From NCBI RefSeq assembly GCF_023159225.1, contig NC_063181.1, positions 4,981,606 through 5,045,605 on the forward strand: a DNA stretch of 64,000 bases. Reading direction: 5' to 3'. Numbering within the stretch: position 1 is the first letter of the stretch; each line of letters starts with the position of its first letter. The notes under the pieces were generated by a model that saw only the letters and a list, made by a program, of their open reading frames with translations, searched no databases and was not told the DNA's origin. This stretch comes from Perognathus longimembris pacificus. Lineage: Eukaryota > Chordata > Mammalia > Rodentia > Heteromyidae. This document shows positions 33,840 to 46,530 of this stretch, piece after piece. A program made the translations under genes and the position numbers.

Positions 33840-34750
33840 GACTGTTGATGGTCTCTTGGTTTTTGACCAAAGTATCAAAGTATTTTGTTGAGTGGTCAGA
33901 GAATTGTATATTCTAAACTGGATATCACAGGCATAGAGTGAGCTGAGTTGGTTGTGTAAAAAGCAGACAAAATTCTCAGCCTCAAAGAGGCTGAAGAGCT
34001 CCAGAGAGCAGCTGGAAGTAAAGTACTATAGAAAGCTGACACAGCTGAAGAGCTGAGGCTAGTTCTGGTGGCTGTGGGTTCCAGAGAGACGCTGTGGGAA
34101 CCATCACCCAAAGCCTGGCAGCTGTAATACTGCTAGGTGCTGGCTGGGCTGCTGGCACCCAAACCTCTAATGTGACTACCTAAGAGCTGTATGTCTCTGA
34201 TTTTGAAAGCTTAAGGCAACAAAGCTCTAGCTTTGAAAGCCCTGAGCTTGCTCCAACCTGAGCATTTAGTTTTTTTTTTTTGTTTTTTTTTGGCCAGTCC
34301 TGGGCCTTGGACTCAGGGCCTGAGCACTGTCCCTGGCTTCTTCCCGCTCAAGGCTAGCACTCTGCCACGTGAGCCACAGCACCGCTTCTGGCCGTTTTTT
34401 CTGTATATGTGGTGCTGGGGAATCGAACCTAGGGCCTCGTGTATCGGAGGCAGGCACTCTTGCCACTAGGCTATATCCCCAGCCCCCTGAGCATTTAGTT
34501 TTAAGTCTATCACTTTTAAAGCTTCGAGCCATGAGCTTCCAGTTCTCAGGGCAAATCTATACACCTCTGGGTTTGAAAATCTAGCCAGAAAGCTTCTGAC
34601 ACTCGGGAGCTTAGAGCTTCTAACACTAAGGGAGCTGCTTCTGGACTATATTCAATTTCTATCCAAATAAATAAAAGGAACCAATTAGCCATCTGTAGTA
34701 TGGTAAGTGTCCAGAAAGGTCTGGACACTTTAATGTGAGGAATGACATCA
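33840..34750. repeat. Degenerate AGCTT/GAGCTT-rich region
   Basis: Short segments built on AAAGCTT, GAGCTTC and TAGCTTT recur at irregular spacing (for example about 34,205, 34,230, 34,520, 34,580, 34,610). It is split by a SINE. It may be an old LTR (CAATAAAATAC near 34,781) or decayed tandem repeat. Confidence 0.3.
34274..34486 (-). mobile_element. ID-dimer SINE (minus), young subfamily, perfect duplication
   Basis: CTGAGCATTTAGTTTT flanks it at 34,258-34,273 and 34,487-34,502. It shows the CTTCTTCCCGCTC variant. Confidence 0.92.
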
Positions 34751-34827
34751 AAATATCTGCTTCTCTGACCACTATTTGCTCAATAAAATACTCTGGTACT
34801 TTTGTCAAAAGCCATTTGCCCCATTAG

Positions 34828-35045
34828 GACTAGGAATGTGGCCTAGTGGTAGAGTGCTTGCGTTGCATGCATGAAGCCTTGCGTTCGATTCCTTGGTACC
34901 ACACACACAGAAAAAGCCAGTATTGCTGCTGTGGTTCAAGTGGTAGAGTGCTAGCCTTGAGCAAAAGCAGCTATGGGACAGTGCCCAGGCCCTGAGTTCA
35001 AGCCCCAGGATTGGCAAAAAATGAACAACAACAACAACAAAAAAT
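34828..35045 (+). mobile_element. ID-dimer SINE
   Basis: AGGACTAGGAATGTGGCC head; the tail is an ACA-rich repeat (AACAACAACAACAA). Confidence 0.84.
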
Positions 35046-35667
35046 CATAACAGGAAGGTCTCTCTGGGCTCCATTTTAATCACTTGACCTATCCTTATGC
35101 TGATGCCATGTATTTTTAATTATCACAGCTTTGTGAAGAGTAAGTCTTCAAGTTGTTTACTTCCTCCATTTTTGTTCTCCTTATAATTTATTGTATATCT
35201 TCTGGATTTCCAAATAAATGATAGACTCCACTCACCAAATTCTACATAACAGCCTCCAGGTTTTAACTGAAATTGTGTTGCATATAGATCAATTTCAGGA
35301 GAAGTAAAAGTTTTAAATTACTGACCTACAACATACAGCACATCATTTATTTCTACTTATTTGGATCTTACCTTATGCCAGTAGTGTTTTATGGTTTTCA
35401 GCATTAGATCTTTTAACACATGTATTCCTTATTAAGCATTGCACTTTGGGTATAATTTTATATGGCTGTTATACCACTTTTTAGTTATAAGTATTAGCAT
35501 GAGATACAGGGATGCAAAACTAAAATGATTTCTCTGTATTTCATAAATCTCATTACTATGGTAAACTAACTTAATAGCTGTAGGAACTTTCTTAATGAAG
35601 TCCTTGGGAATTTCTAAATATATAATCAGTTTCTCTATGAAGAAGGAGAGTCTTGTTTCCTTTTTCT

Positions 35668-35883
35668 TTTTTTTTTTGTGTGTGTGTGTGTGGCCAGTCC
35701 TGGGCCTTGAACTCAGGGCCTGAGCACTGTCCCTGGCTTCCTTTTGCTCAAGGCTAGCACTCTGCCACTTGAGCCACAGCGCCACTTCTGGCCATTTTCT
35801 ATATATGTGGTGTTGGGGAATCGAACCCAGGGCTTCATGTATAAGAGGCAAGCGCTCTTGCCACTAGGCCATATTCCCAGCCC
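35668..35883 (-). mobile_element. ID-dimer SINE (minus) with perfect target duplication
   Basis: TCTTGTTTCCTTTTTC at 35,652-35,667 and 35,884-35,899. The T tail has gained a GT repeat. Confidence 0.92.
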
Positions 35884-36186
35884 TCTTGTTTCCTTTTTCA
35901 CATTCTATATGTCCTTATTTATATTCCTACCACACTGCTTTGACAAAGAACTATAGCACATACTGGACTTACAGAAATTCTTGCCTTGCTCCTAACCATA
36001 GGAGGAAAGCATTCAGTCTTTCACCATTAAGTATGATAAAGTTTTAGGTATTTGGCAAATACTTTATTTTATCATCTTAAGGAAGCTTTTTTTTAAAGTG
36101 CTTAGAATAGTTTGTTTTTAAATCATGAGCCAAATTTTCCTGTGTTTACTGAAATGATTATAAGTTTTTCTACTTCAGTCTGGTTT

Positions 36187-36389
36187 GTGTTTTTTTTTTT
36201 TTTTGCCAGTCCTGGGGCTTGAACTCAGGGTCTAGGCACTGTCCCTGAGCTTCTTTTGCTCAAGGCCAGCTCTGTCACTTGAGCCACAGTGCCACTTCCA
36301 GCTGTTCCTGTTTATATGGTACTGAGGAATCAAACGCAGGGCTTCACGCATGTTAGCCAAGCACTACCACTAAGCCACATTCCCAGATC
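36187..36389 (-). mobile_element. ID-dimer SINE (minus), older
   Basis: Complete but with several deletions (AGCTCTGTCACTTGAGCC). Confidence 0.8.
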
Positions 36390-36658
36390 CCAGTCACATT
36401 TTTTTACCTTATATATATCATGATGTATTAACTTGTTACTACATACTGGGTTACTATATACTGTTAATTTACTTACCATTTCCTGATATTTTATTAAAGG
36501 TTTTATTCCTAAGGAATAGTGGCCAACAGATTTCCTTGTCTACATCTTTGACTTGGAATTGGAGTAATTCCAGCCTTGTATCAATTGAGATGTGTTCCTA
36601 ACCTATTTTCTAAAAGAGTACAATTGGCATTGTTTCTTCTTTAAATGTTTGGAGAACT

Positions 36659-36837
36659 AGGGGTTTCGTGGTAGAGTGCTTGCCTAGCATGCATGAAGCC
36701 CTGGGTTCATTTCCTCAGCACCGCATAAACAGAAAAAGCCAGAAGTGGTGCTGTGGCTCAAGTGGTAGAGTGCTTGCCTTGAGCAAAAAGGAAGCCAGGG
36801 ACCGTGCTCAAGCTCCAGGATTGGCAACAACCACAAA
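36659..36837 (+). mobile_element. ID-dimer SINE with perfect target duplication
   Basis: AAATGTTTGGAGAACT flanks it at 36,643-36,658 and 36,838-36,853. It lacks the ...CAGGCCCTGAGT... segment near the 3' end. Confidence 0.9.
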
Positions 36838-36956
36838 AAATGTTTGGAGAACTGATCACAAAATCATCTTTCTTCATAGGAAGTTTTTAAACTATAAATT
36901 TAGTTACTTTAACAGACACAGGGGTTGTCTACTTATCTCATTTTCCAATTTTAAAG

Positions 36957-37222
36957 CAAGGTTTCAGTGTTTAGCCCAGGCAGCTCTTGAGCTTGCAATC
37001 CTACTGTCTCAGCCTTCCAGACACTAAGGTTACAGGCATGCACCACAATATTGTGTCCATTGATCTAAGGTGTCAAATTCGCTGGCATAATACTTGGTAT
37101 TTTACTATACTATATTTTTCACTACACAGCCAAGGCTAGTCTTGAAGTAGATGGAGCCCACACTGGCCTCAAACTTCCTGCCTCTTGAGGTTACAGATGT
37201 GTACCACCAGGCACCCAGCTTC
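36957..37222 (-). mobile_element. Two B1-like fragments (minus)
   Basis: GTCTCAGCCTTCCAGACAC with TTACAGGCATGCACCACA, then CACACTGGCCTCAAACTTCC with GAGGTTACAGATGTGTACC. Confidence 0.6.
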
Positions 37223-38246
37223 TAATTATTCTTTTAATGTTTGCAGTATTTGTTGAGATATCTCCTCTTTTATTCCAGATACTGACTTTTTATTCTTGCT
37301 CACTCTGCCTAAAGATCTGTCTATTTATTAGTTCTTTTTCACGGCTATTGGTTTCATTATTTTTCCTGCTGGTTTTCTATTTCACTGGTTACCAATTTCT
37401 AATTATTTCTCTCCCTCAGTTTACTGTGTTTAATTTGACCATATTAATTTTGTTTCTTAAGCAAAAAACAAAACAAAACAAAAAAACACCTCAGATCATT
37501 GATTTGAGTCTTATTAGTTCACAGGTCTCTGTGACTCACATGAGAAGAGGTGAACTTAAGAAAACTGACAGATGATCAAGAGATCATGGTCTTCTTCTAC
37601 AATAAGGCTCAAATCAGTTCAGACTTTGGGGGCCTGGGACGAGCATTTTTATATGAGGACATGAGTTGTGGTGATTGAGGGGTGGACTGCAGTAGGTTAT
37701 TTTCATAGATGTCAAAATAATTGCTTCCTTACAATGTAATTTTGTTCTTCCTATCCAGAGAGAGGACAGTAGTTTGACTGGACTTGGGCTTGCTTTTAGT
37801 AACAGAATGTGGCCAGAACTGAGGTTATTACTTCCAAACTTAAACCTCAAGCCTCTGCTGGCTTCAGCTTTTCAATTCCTTAGAAAGCTATCCAAGGTCA
37901 TCATATAAAGAAGAGGATCTAGTTATTCAAAGCTGTGAAGACATGCATATCTCAACTAGAAAACACATATTGAGGTCATTCAAGCATTACAGTATTTTAA
38001 AGTAGAATTTGTCTCGCCATAGAGAAGGCATCTATAAATTAGACTCAGATGAAAGTGGGTCTGTAGTTAGGCAACTAACAAATACCAGAATGTGAAAGAG
38101 CTAGAGAACAACTCTGGCTTCTTGATTTGGTTCTTGATTAAGTAACTACACTGCAAGCACTTCTATTTCAAGTAGCAATATTAATCCTATTAGTGCTTTG
38201 AAATTATCCAACAATTACAAATGTATAATAAATAAAAGATTAAAAA

Positions 38247-38325
38247 CCAGGCCTGGGGGTATAGCATAGTTCATTGAAGATTACTTGGCTAGCATGTATA
38301 AAATTCTGAGTTCTATTCCTATCAT
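38247..38325 (+). mobile_element. ID-like SINE monomer, diverged
   Basis: GGCCTGGGGGTATAGCATAG head then TTACTTGGCTAGCATG. Confidence 0.5.
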
Positions 38326-39419
38326 ATGTCCACATACACATACATATACAAACACAAAAACCAGCACTCTATCTGGATTTCATTTTCAGTCTGGTCCTTT
38401 AAGGCTCATCACTTCTATGCTTACTATTTTAGTTTTTCTCTATCTGCTATGTGGATGTTGGCATCTGTTTTTTTCTCCTGTCTGGTTTCTCTCCTTTTTG
38501 TAATTTGTAGAAACTTTGTTTACACATCAATTGCAGAGAGCTCCCTTAAATTCTAGACCTTCTCAGTGGGAGCATTTAATACACAACTAAGTACTTTTCC
38601 ATATTTTGTCCTCCACCACCTTGCCACTGGGGGGGGGGGGGAACAGCTTCAAGGGAGTTTCTTATCACTTGATATACAGTTGAGATTTTACTATACTTTA
38701 TATATAAAGTATACACATTGTATTTCACATTACCTAACCCAAACCAACTTCCAGAGACAAGTGGTGAAACACTGCCCATTTGACATAAAAGCATTTGTTA
38801 CTTTTCATTAATAAAAGAAAAATTTGTATTTCAGACATATGTGACATTCAAAGTCTTATTCTTATTGATTCACTTATTTAAAAGTCCTTATAAGTTCTGC
38901 TAATAAGCATTTCTACAATACTTTTGGCACTCAACACAAAAAAATTTTCTTGAGTATTATTTCTATCTACCATGCCATGTACACTAAAAAACACACATTT
39001 GATAGTAATTGTTATTTAGTCATTATTAGTATCACTATAACTATTAGTCACTCCTTGTTATTTAGTTATTTTAGTATCACTGTAACTATTAGAGTCACTC
39101 CAGTTAAGCTCCTTTACATAATTAAAAGCACAATTACAAAACGATGTGGCATTGTCTTCATCTTAGCCAAAACTTAATGGAATAACTTAAACTGCAGTAC
39201 AACCACATTATGTAATACTTTGTAAACGTAGGCAAGAATGAAGTTCTCTCTGTACCGAAAAATATACAGTCATCAAAAAGGCGCAAAAAATATTTTTTTT
39301 CTGAATAGGACCCCAACTACCTAGAAAGAGCAAGAACGGACAGATAGGACTGCATCCAGTTAAAGTTTCTGCAAAGCAGAAAAAGTACAAAGTTACCAAA
39401 ACAAGGGACAACTTACAGA

Positions 39420-40120
39420 CTCCTCACTATCAACAGATAAGATTAATATCCAGAATATAAAAAGAGCTAAACAAAAATAACAGGACAAGAATAAATAACC
39501 CAATTTTTAAATGGGAAAATGAACTGAACTAAAAGATCTCAGAAAAAGACATACAAATGTCTAATACACAAAGACATGTTCAAAATCCTTAGCCATAAAA
39601 TCAAAATTACACTAGGATTCCACCGCACTCTAGTCACAATGGCAATCATGAAAAAAACAACAACAAATGGATGCAAGGAGGTGGGGTACAATGAATCTAT
39701 GTTGGTTGGGATGTAAGCTACTGTAACCACGACAGAAATTTGTGTAGTTTTCCTGAAAAAAATTAAAATAGATTTAGCCTAAGATTCTACCATACTCCTT
39801 TTGGGAACACACCCAGAGAAGTGTAAATTCCTGAATACCCATATTTATTGGAGCTCTGGATAGTGCTTAGGTAGGCCCTGAGTTCAAGCCCCAAGACTGG
39901 CAAAAAGAAAGGGAGGGGAGGGAAGAAAGGAAGGAAAACCTAGTATGTGGAATATTACACAGCCATAAAGAAAACTGAAATTATGTCACTGGCCAAAAAA
40001 AAAAAAAAAAAGGATGGAACTGGAAATCATTTTGAACAAGTTAAACAAAGCTCATAAAAGCCAAATGTTTTTGCTCACTTGTGAAATCCAGACCTAAAAG
40101 ATTAAAATATTCATAGACAC
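39420..40120 (+). mobile_element. L1 3' end (late ORF2 and 3' UTR)
   Basis: AAAAAGACATACAAATGTC, TCTAGTCACAATGGCAATCA, GGAATATTACACAGCCATAAA and ATGGAACTGGAAATCATTTTG are well-known markers of late L1 ORF2, in order. It is broken by stops and by a small SINE remnant near 39,860-39,905. Confidence 0.78.
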
Positions 40121-40126
40121 CTATGT

Positions 40127-40129
<3 letters not shown>

Positions 40130-40161
<32 letters not shown>
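40130..40161. repeat. CA microsatellite
   Basis: About 15 CA units followed by a short GA-rich stretch. Confidence 0.92.
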
Positions 40162-40163
<2 letters not shown>

Positions 40164-40649
40164 AAAGAAAGAGAGGGAGAGAACAGGATTATAACTATGG
40201 GATTGATTAGAGTAAAAATGGAAAGGGGAAGAGGAAATGAAAATGTAGGGTGAGAATAGCAAAATACATTCTATGAGTATAGCATAAAACATCTCACTGA
40301 AAACTCAAACAGTAGAGGGGTAGGGGGAATAGAAAAAGAAAGAATAATAGATTATTCTAATTAAAGTAGAAGATATGCAACTGTGAAATATCATAGTGCA
40401 ATTAGTATATGGTAACAAAATGAATAAGTAAAATACGCCCCATTGGAGATTGGATAGAGAAGGTGAGGGAGGTTAAAAAAGAGGTACATATGTCTGCATT
40501 TTTGAAAATAGAATGGTGAAATTGTTCTAGGATAAATGAAGAAGAATGCTAGCAGGGATGAGATTGATCAGGGTGCATTGTAAGCATGTGTACAAGAGTC
40601 ATAATGAAGCCCCTCCTTGTTTTGTTTTGTTTTTTTTGTTTTTGTTTTT

Positions 40650-40856
40650 TTTTTTGGCCAGTCCTGGGCCTTGAACTCCAGGCCTGAGCTCTGTCCCTGG
40701 CTTGTTTTTGCTCAAGGCTAGCACTCTGCCGCTTGAGCCACAGCGCCACTTCTGGCCATTTTCTATATATGTGGTGCTGAGGAATCGAACCCAGGGCATA
40801 CAAACCCAGGGTATACGAGGCAAGCACTCTTGCCACTAGGCCATATTCCCAGCCCC
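40650..40856 (-). mobile_element. ID-dimer SINE (minus)
   Basis: It is full length but contains a local duplication of ACCCAGGG(C/T)ATAC near 40,790-40,820. Confidence 0.83.
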
Positions 40857-40864
40857 AAACCCCT

Positions 40865-41700
40865 CCTTATACAACTGATATAGGTTAATAAAAATCTTTG
40901 GTAAAAAATAGTGTTGAAATCTTAGCCAAAGCACCAAGGCAAGATAAAGAAATAAAGAAGATAAGACAACCAGAAAAGTCAAATTATCCCTATTTGCCAA
41001 TGATATAATCTTATATTTAAAAGACACTAAAGAGGACACCAAAAAACTATCGTTTTGATCATTTCAGCAAAGTATTAAGCTATAAGATGAACATACAAAA
41101 ATTAGTATCTTTTCTCAAGATTTTCAACAAGGAGCAATGCAAAAGAAATGAAGAAAACAATCTCATTCACAATAACCTCAAAAAAGGAAAGAAAATCTAA
41201 GTATAAACCAAACCAATAATATGAAAGGTGTTCACAAGGCGAACTATAAAAACTCAATAAAAGAACTGAACAAAAACTAAAAGTCCTTCTCTGCTCAACA
41301 TGAATCAGTGTTGTGAAAATGGCCATAACTGAAAGTCATCTACATATGCAATGCAATCTCATCAACATTCAAAGCACTTCAGAACTAAAAAGAGAAAATT
41401 CTAAATAAAATTAAATCTATACTGGAAGTACAAAAGATCCCAAATAGCAAAGGCAGTCCTGGCCATGGCCGGGAGGAGAGGGAAGGAACAATGCTAGAGC
41501 CGAGCCCTCACAATGACCAATTTCAAATTGTACTACAGAGCCATGGTAATAAAAACAGCATAGTAATGGCACAAATCACAAACTTGTAAACCAATGGGAG
41601 AGAAAAGAGGGCCCAGAGCTAAACCCACATAGATGCAGACTCTCATCCTCAAACTCCAGTACTGCCAAAAATAATAACAGTATAGACCAAACAAGATGTT
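40865..41700 (+). pseudogene. L1 ORF2 reverse-transcriptase region fragment
   Basis: AAACTATC-type lead, then L-F-A-N-D-I-I around 40,990-41,010 marks the reverse-transcriptase active-site loop, where the first Asp of the usual FADD is Asn. Further on come GTGAAAATGGCCATAACTG and AAATTGTACTACAGAGCC. It is frameshifted and inactive. Confidence 0.72.
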
Positions 41701-42189
41701 CATATTTTCATTTGGAAATACAAATCATACTTATATCAATATGAAGCAAATAGTTCATGCCAGTTAATTAAATCAGGCAATATAATAACCAAATCATATT
41801 CCTGTTACTTAAAGAGCTCACTAAGAGCTTCATAATTCAGGGGTCATTAAACTGCTGGAAGACGCAGGACAAAAGTAGAAGAGAAGTAACCTGAGGACCA
41901 AGAGACAGGGAATAGCCTGGAGGTTTCTAAGATACATCTCTAGCACTGAGGCACACAAATCACTGTCTACCTAAATCATTTCATATTGTGTGAGAATGCT
42001 GAATACATACTACAAAATAAAGTAATAATAACAAAAAGACATAAAATGAATTACGGTGAAAAAATAAAAACCTACCTACAAAAAATGGTTATTCAAATCC
42101 CCCATGTTCCATCCCAAATCTGCAGAATTTGACTGTAATTAATCAATGTTGTCTTTATCAGTATCAGTGAGAACAAAAAATCCTGGACA

Positions 42190-42422
42190 TAAAAGGTTGT
42201 GGTGGCTCACACCTGTCATCCTAGCTACTCAGAAGGCTGAAATCTGAGAATCATAGTTCAAAGCTAGCCCAGACAGGAAAGTTCATCAGACTCTTATCTC
42301 CAATAATACACAAAAAAGCCAGAAGTGGAGCTGTGGCTCAAGTGGTAGAGCAGCAGCCTAGAGAAAAAAAAGCTCAGGGGCAGTGCCCAGGCCCTGAGTT
42401 CAAGCCCCAGGGACACCCCTCC
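42190..42422 (+). mobile_element. B1-headed composite SINE
   Basis: GTTGTGGTGGCTCACACC head, GACTCTTATCTCCAATAAT linker, and the complete right unit; a C-rich stretch replaces the A tail. Confidence 0.77.
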
Positions 42423-43094
42423 TCCTGCAAGCCTCCCCTCCCCCCTACACAAAAGGACATAAGAAACCTGAGTTCTGTCCTGGACTACATATGAAGAGCT
42501 TGTCTCAAGAAACAAAAACAGGAGAAATGTTTTAGTAAAAGGTAGAGACTGGGTTATGGGGTTTAATGTATGAAAATCTAAATGAAGGCAATCCAGAAAC
42601 ACAGAAGATATAGAAATAAGTCTCCTTAAAGCAGAATTGCTTAATGGCGTGAAAGGCCAGTTGGTAGTGGCTCTGAAACATACACACAATATCATTACGT
42701 GCATTTCCTAAGCAGAGTATATGCTTATTATTAGCATGTAAGAGGCTGTATCCAATCTCATGAGTGAATGAATGAATGAATAACCAAACACATGAAGGGG
42801 ATTAGGACACAGAAAACTAATTTCTAGGCATGCGTCTCTGATTATTTCAAATAATCAAGGTCCTCTAAAACTTGGCACCAAGGGTGAAGAGCATTATGTT
42901 CTGTCAAAGGGCATCACTGGCATGGCTGATGTCCTTTCTCTCCACCATGCCTCCACAAATCGCACCAATCAAGTGAGACAACTTTTATTTGTAATCTAAA
43001 ATTGCTTACACATTGTTTTGTTTTTACTTCAATTCTTGGACTTTTGGTTTTTTAAGTCAACTATGCAACTTGTGGGCAGGGACAGGCAAGGGGA

Positions 43095-43210
43095 TGAAAG
43101 TGAAGGAAGCAGTGACATTGTCCCAAAAGAATTGTACTTCTTACCACCCAGCTTAAGAAATGGTAACCCCTCTGTACAACACATTAATGATAACAATAAA
43201 ACCCTATTAT
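43095..43210 (+). repeat. Unnamed dispersed repeat, copy 4
   Basis: AGTGACATTGTCCCAAAAGAA, ATGGTAACCCCTCTGTACAA and AACAATAAAACCC run parallel to the copy at 23,776. Confidence 0.58.
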
Positions 43211-43819
43211 TGAGAACAAATATTTCCAATGCTGACTCCCCCGTCCCTCCTTACTCCAAAAAACTCGTTTAGTTTCTTACAGCTCCAGTGGAAGTCCTTG
43301 GCTGAACGCAACAGCTATGAAAATCAATCTATGCTCTCTAGGTCCCCGTCCCCCTTCCATACAAACTGACATGGGAGGCTAAAGCGGCTCCATTCTCATA
43401 CACTCCACTGTGTGCCAACCAAGAATAGGGTGGGCTCTTCTTTCACTGTATACCAGTTGTTCTTGCAACTGTGGGATTTAATTACACATTATCTAAACTA
43501 ACAAAATGAAGTGTGAAGACTTGTTTCTAAAAAAAAATGTTACAAAACATGGGTTAAATGTTTTAGTACAAATTAGGATGGTTTACTCAAAAAGGAAAAG
43601 TGTTATTGAATTTAATGTGGGTGAACCTACTAGAAAAGACTTGGGAAAACAAGAGACTAAGATATGACTCTCTGATTTTAAGTGTCTAGGATTTTCCTTC
43701 ATTTTAAAGAAATCATAACTTGAAATCATAAACGGTACATTCACTGTGGAATGGCTTATGCATGAAAATCTTACACAGAGCGCAAATCTATGAATTCATA
43801 CACTGGAAAATGCCCTTGG

Positions 43820-43885
43820 GCCCTAGGACCAAGTTTCTGGACCCCAGCACCACTGACACTTTGGGTGAGAGAATTTCTTTGGAGT
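43820..43885 (+). mobile_element. MER5A-like hAT DNA transposon fragment
   Basis: TCTGGACCCCAGCACCACTG followed by ACACTTTGGGTGAGAGAATT matches the familiar MER5 core. Confidence 0.55.
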
Positions 43886-43946
43886 GTGGATAAAGTATCA
43901 TGTGAGTTGAATAATGTTTAATTTGTTTAATATTAGGACTTTTTTT

Positions 43947-44207
43947 TTTTTTGGCAAGGACTTTTGTTGTTTTTTGCTGGTGCTAGGATTTGAACTCAAG
44001 GCCTGGGCAGTGTCCCTTAGCTTTTATGCTTAAGGCTGGTGCTCTACCACTTGAGCCACAGCTCCACTTCTGGCATTTTGGTGGTCAATTGGAGACAACA
44101 GCCTTCTCAACTTTTCTGAGCCACTTGGCTTCAAACCATGATTCTCAGATCTCAGTCTCTTGACTAGTTAGGATTATGGGCATGAACCACTGGTGCACTT
44201 GGCTTCT
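43947..44207 (-). mobile_element. B1-headed composite SINE (minus)
   Basis: TGCTGGTGCTAGGATTTGAAC, CTCTACCACTTGAGCCACAG, and CAGATCTCAGTCTCTTGAC give the full reversed order. Confidence 0.75.
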
Positions 44208-44954
44208 AATAAGTTGTTTTTTTTTGTTTTTGTTTTTATGGTTTTTACTATTCCAACTTTGTTTTTATTAATGAGTCACTACTAGTTTCAATGAAGTCAT
44301 TTAAGATGGCTTAATACTTAACAGGAAGACAAAACACAATCCTTTAACAGGTAAAGTACCAAATAAGAAGTTAACTTTATATATAGTGATTCTTATCTCT
44401 TCATTATTTTTTTCCTTCGCTCAAAAAAAAAAGACAGAGAAACACAGGGACTACTGTATAAATTAGCACAAGAAGAGAGGGAAGGCAGAGAAAAAAGACC
44501 AAAGGAGATAACTAGAAACCATTTCTAGATGGACAAAGTTTATTATCTTTGGCCAACTTAAATCTTCACAACAATGCTTACTACAGGACTATTCAACACC
44601 AGTCAAAAGAGATTCTTACTTGTACACAAATGCCAGAGATTTTCAATGTATACTAGTAAGAAAATGGCTATAGTAAGCAATGGTTCACTCATAAACAACA
44701 CAACAAAAACCTATGGTATGTCTTTATGCATATTTATGTATATATATACATATATATTGCAGCATATTTATATCACCATCAAGTAAGCATTACAGAATAT
44801 AATTTTCACATTCAAAGAACAATAACTAAGAGTAGATCAAATTATTAATATTATTGTCTTTGGTATAACTGATTGCCTTTTTTATAATTGCCACAGCAAT
44901 ATTTCCACCAGGAAGGAGCCTGACCACTGTTCCTATGGAGGCAGAATCTGTAAG

Positions 44955-45370
44955 TTAGGCAGCGCGAGTGGCTCATGTCTGTAACCCTAAAGGACTGTGG
45001 TTTTAGGCAGTCCTAAAACAACTCCTAAACTGACAGGTGAGTGCAATGGTAAGCAACTGCAATTTTAAGCCATGTGGGAGGTTGAGTTCCAGACAAGTTT
45101 AGGAGAAAAGTCCAAGGCACTCTATCTCAACAGAAAGATGCTGGGCATGGGTGCACCCACCTGTCAGCCTAGCTTGGATATGAAACCTAAAACAGGCAGA
45201 TTATTGTCCAGGTGTGCATCTGGGCAAGAAGCATGGCACTATCTCACAAAGAACCAGACCAGAAAAGTACTAGAGGTGTGGCTTAGCACTAGGGTTGCCT
45301 GCTCAGCAATCATGAGAATCTGAGTTCAAACTACTGTATAGCCAACAACGGCAACCAAAAAAAGGAAAGA
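44955..45370 (+). mobile_element. Diverged B1/ID-like sequence
   Basis: GCGAGTGGCTCATGTCTGTAA, CAGGTGTGCATCTGGGC and GTGTGGCTTAGCACTAGG suggest one or two worn SINEs. Confidence 0.4.
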
Positions 45371-45569
45371 AAAGCAGAGGAGGCGGAGTCTCTGCTCCCT
45401 TGTAGGCCTCCAAGATTACATCTGTCAGTAAAATGCTGCCCACTAACAATGAAGTTTCCAAGGTTAGCTAGCAAAAAGCAATAGGCCTGGATGCCTGGCT
45501 TTCTTTCCCAGCTGGGACACTATGCTTTGGTCCTCGGAGGTACTATAAACTGGTTTTGTTTTGTTTGTT

Positions 45570-45652
45570 GTCTTGAAGAGCTGAGGACCAAACTCATGGC
45601 CCTGTACTTGCTAAGCAAGTGCTCTTCCATTGAGCTAAATTGCCAGCCCCTA
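45570..45652 (-). mobile_element. ID-like SINE monomer (minus)
   Basis: AAACTCATGGCCCTGTACTTG then AAGTGCTCTTCCATTGAGC. Confidence 0.6.
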
Positions 45653-46335
45653 CTTAACTATTTTATATACTTTATCTCCAAGATTTCCTGCTGTCCTGGT
45701 AAAAAGGGGGTAGGGTTGGGAGAAATGAGGTTATCCTCACTCAGAAGACAGGGAAACTAAAATTTCTACATTACTTTCACTTATCTACCTCAATCATTCT
45801 TAATCACTGCCTTTGGAATCAGCATTTTATAGCCAAATACATAATTGAGGGTATTGGATACAGTAATCTATCTAGTACTAAAGGTCCCAGATCAGAGAAA
45901 GTACTGGAGCAATAATAATCCATGTGTTCTGTGGAGGCTGGGCTTCACGGTTTTCTTTCTGATCCTACCATAACTAAACTGTGAGCTTTCTGAAGGCTAG
46001 GCCTATGTTCTACATAATAATGCATTCAATATTGGTTAGATGGCTGAGAATTAATAAACGAACTGTGAAAATGAAAGTGGGAGTGGAAAGAATCCAGACA
46101 GTTCCAGTCAATAGGACATTCAAGGACCTAACATTTTAATTATCCAATTCAAACACATGAAATGGAAACTAAAATGTTGCAAGTATGAAAACAAAGGTGA
46201 AAATATACAGGAGCAAAGTAGTTTATTTGAACTAACAACTACTTCTAATAGAGAAAACTCCTTAGGAATAGGAAAATAAGATGCTAGTGAAAGAGGAAAG
46301 AAAATGTTGGAGAAGCTTTAAAAAGCAAAGAAAGG

Positions 46336-46530
46336 GTTGGGAACAGGGCTTAGTGCTAAGACTGCTTGCCTAGCATGGGTTCAATTCCTCAGCACCACAT
46401 AAACAAAAAAGACTGGAAATGTCATTGTGGGCTTAAGTGGTAGAGTGGTAGCCTTGAGCAAAAAGGAAGCCAGGGACAGTGCTCAGATCTTGAGTTCAAG
46501 CCCCAGGACTGGCAAAAAAAAAAAAAAAGG
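46336..46530 (+). mobile_element. ID-dimer SINE
   Basis: GGGTTGGGAACAGGGCTTAG head; full right unit and A tail of 15. Confidence 0.84.

Larger units (their letters stand above)
35046..37445 (-). mobile_element. L1 ORF2-region fragment (minus), split by SINEs
   Basis: On the plus strand this is recognisable as reversed L1: TTGCATATAGATCAATTTCAG, GGTTTTATTCCTAAGGAAT, and TATTTATTAGTTCTTTTTCA occur in the order expected. Three ID-dimer SINEs (35,668; 36,187; 36,659) and B1 fragments (36,957; 37,115) sit within it. It is heavily decayed, with no open frame. Confidence 0.65.
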
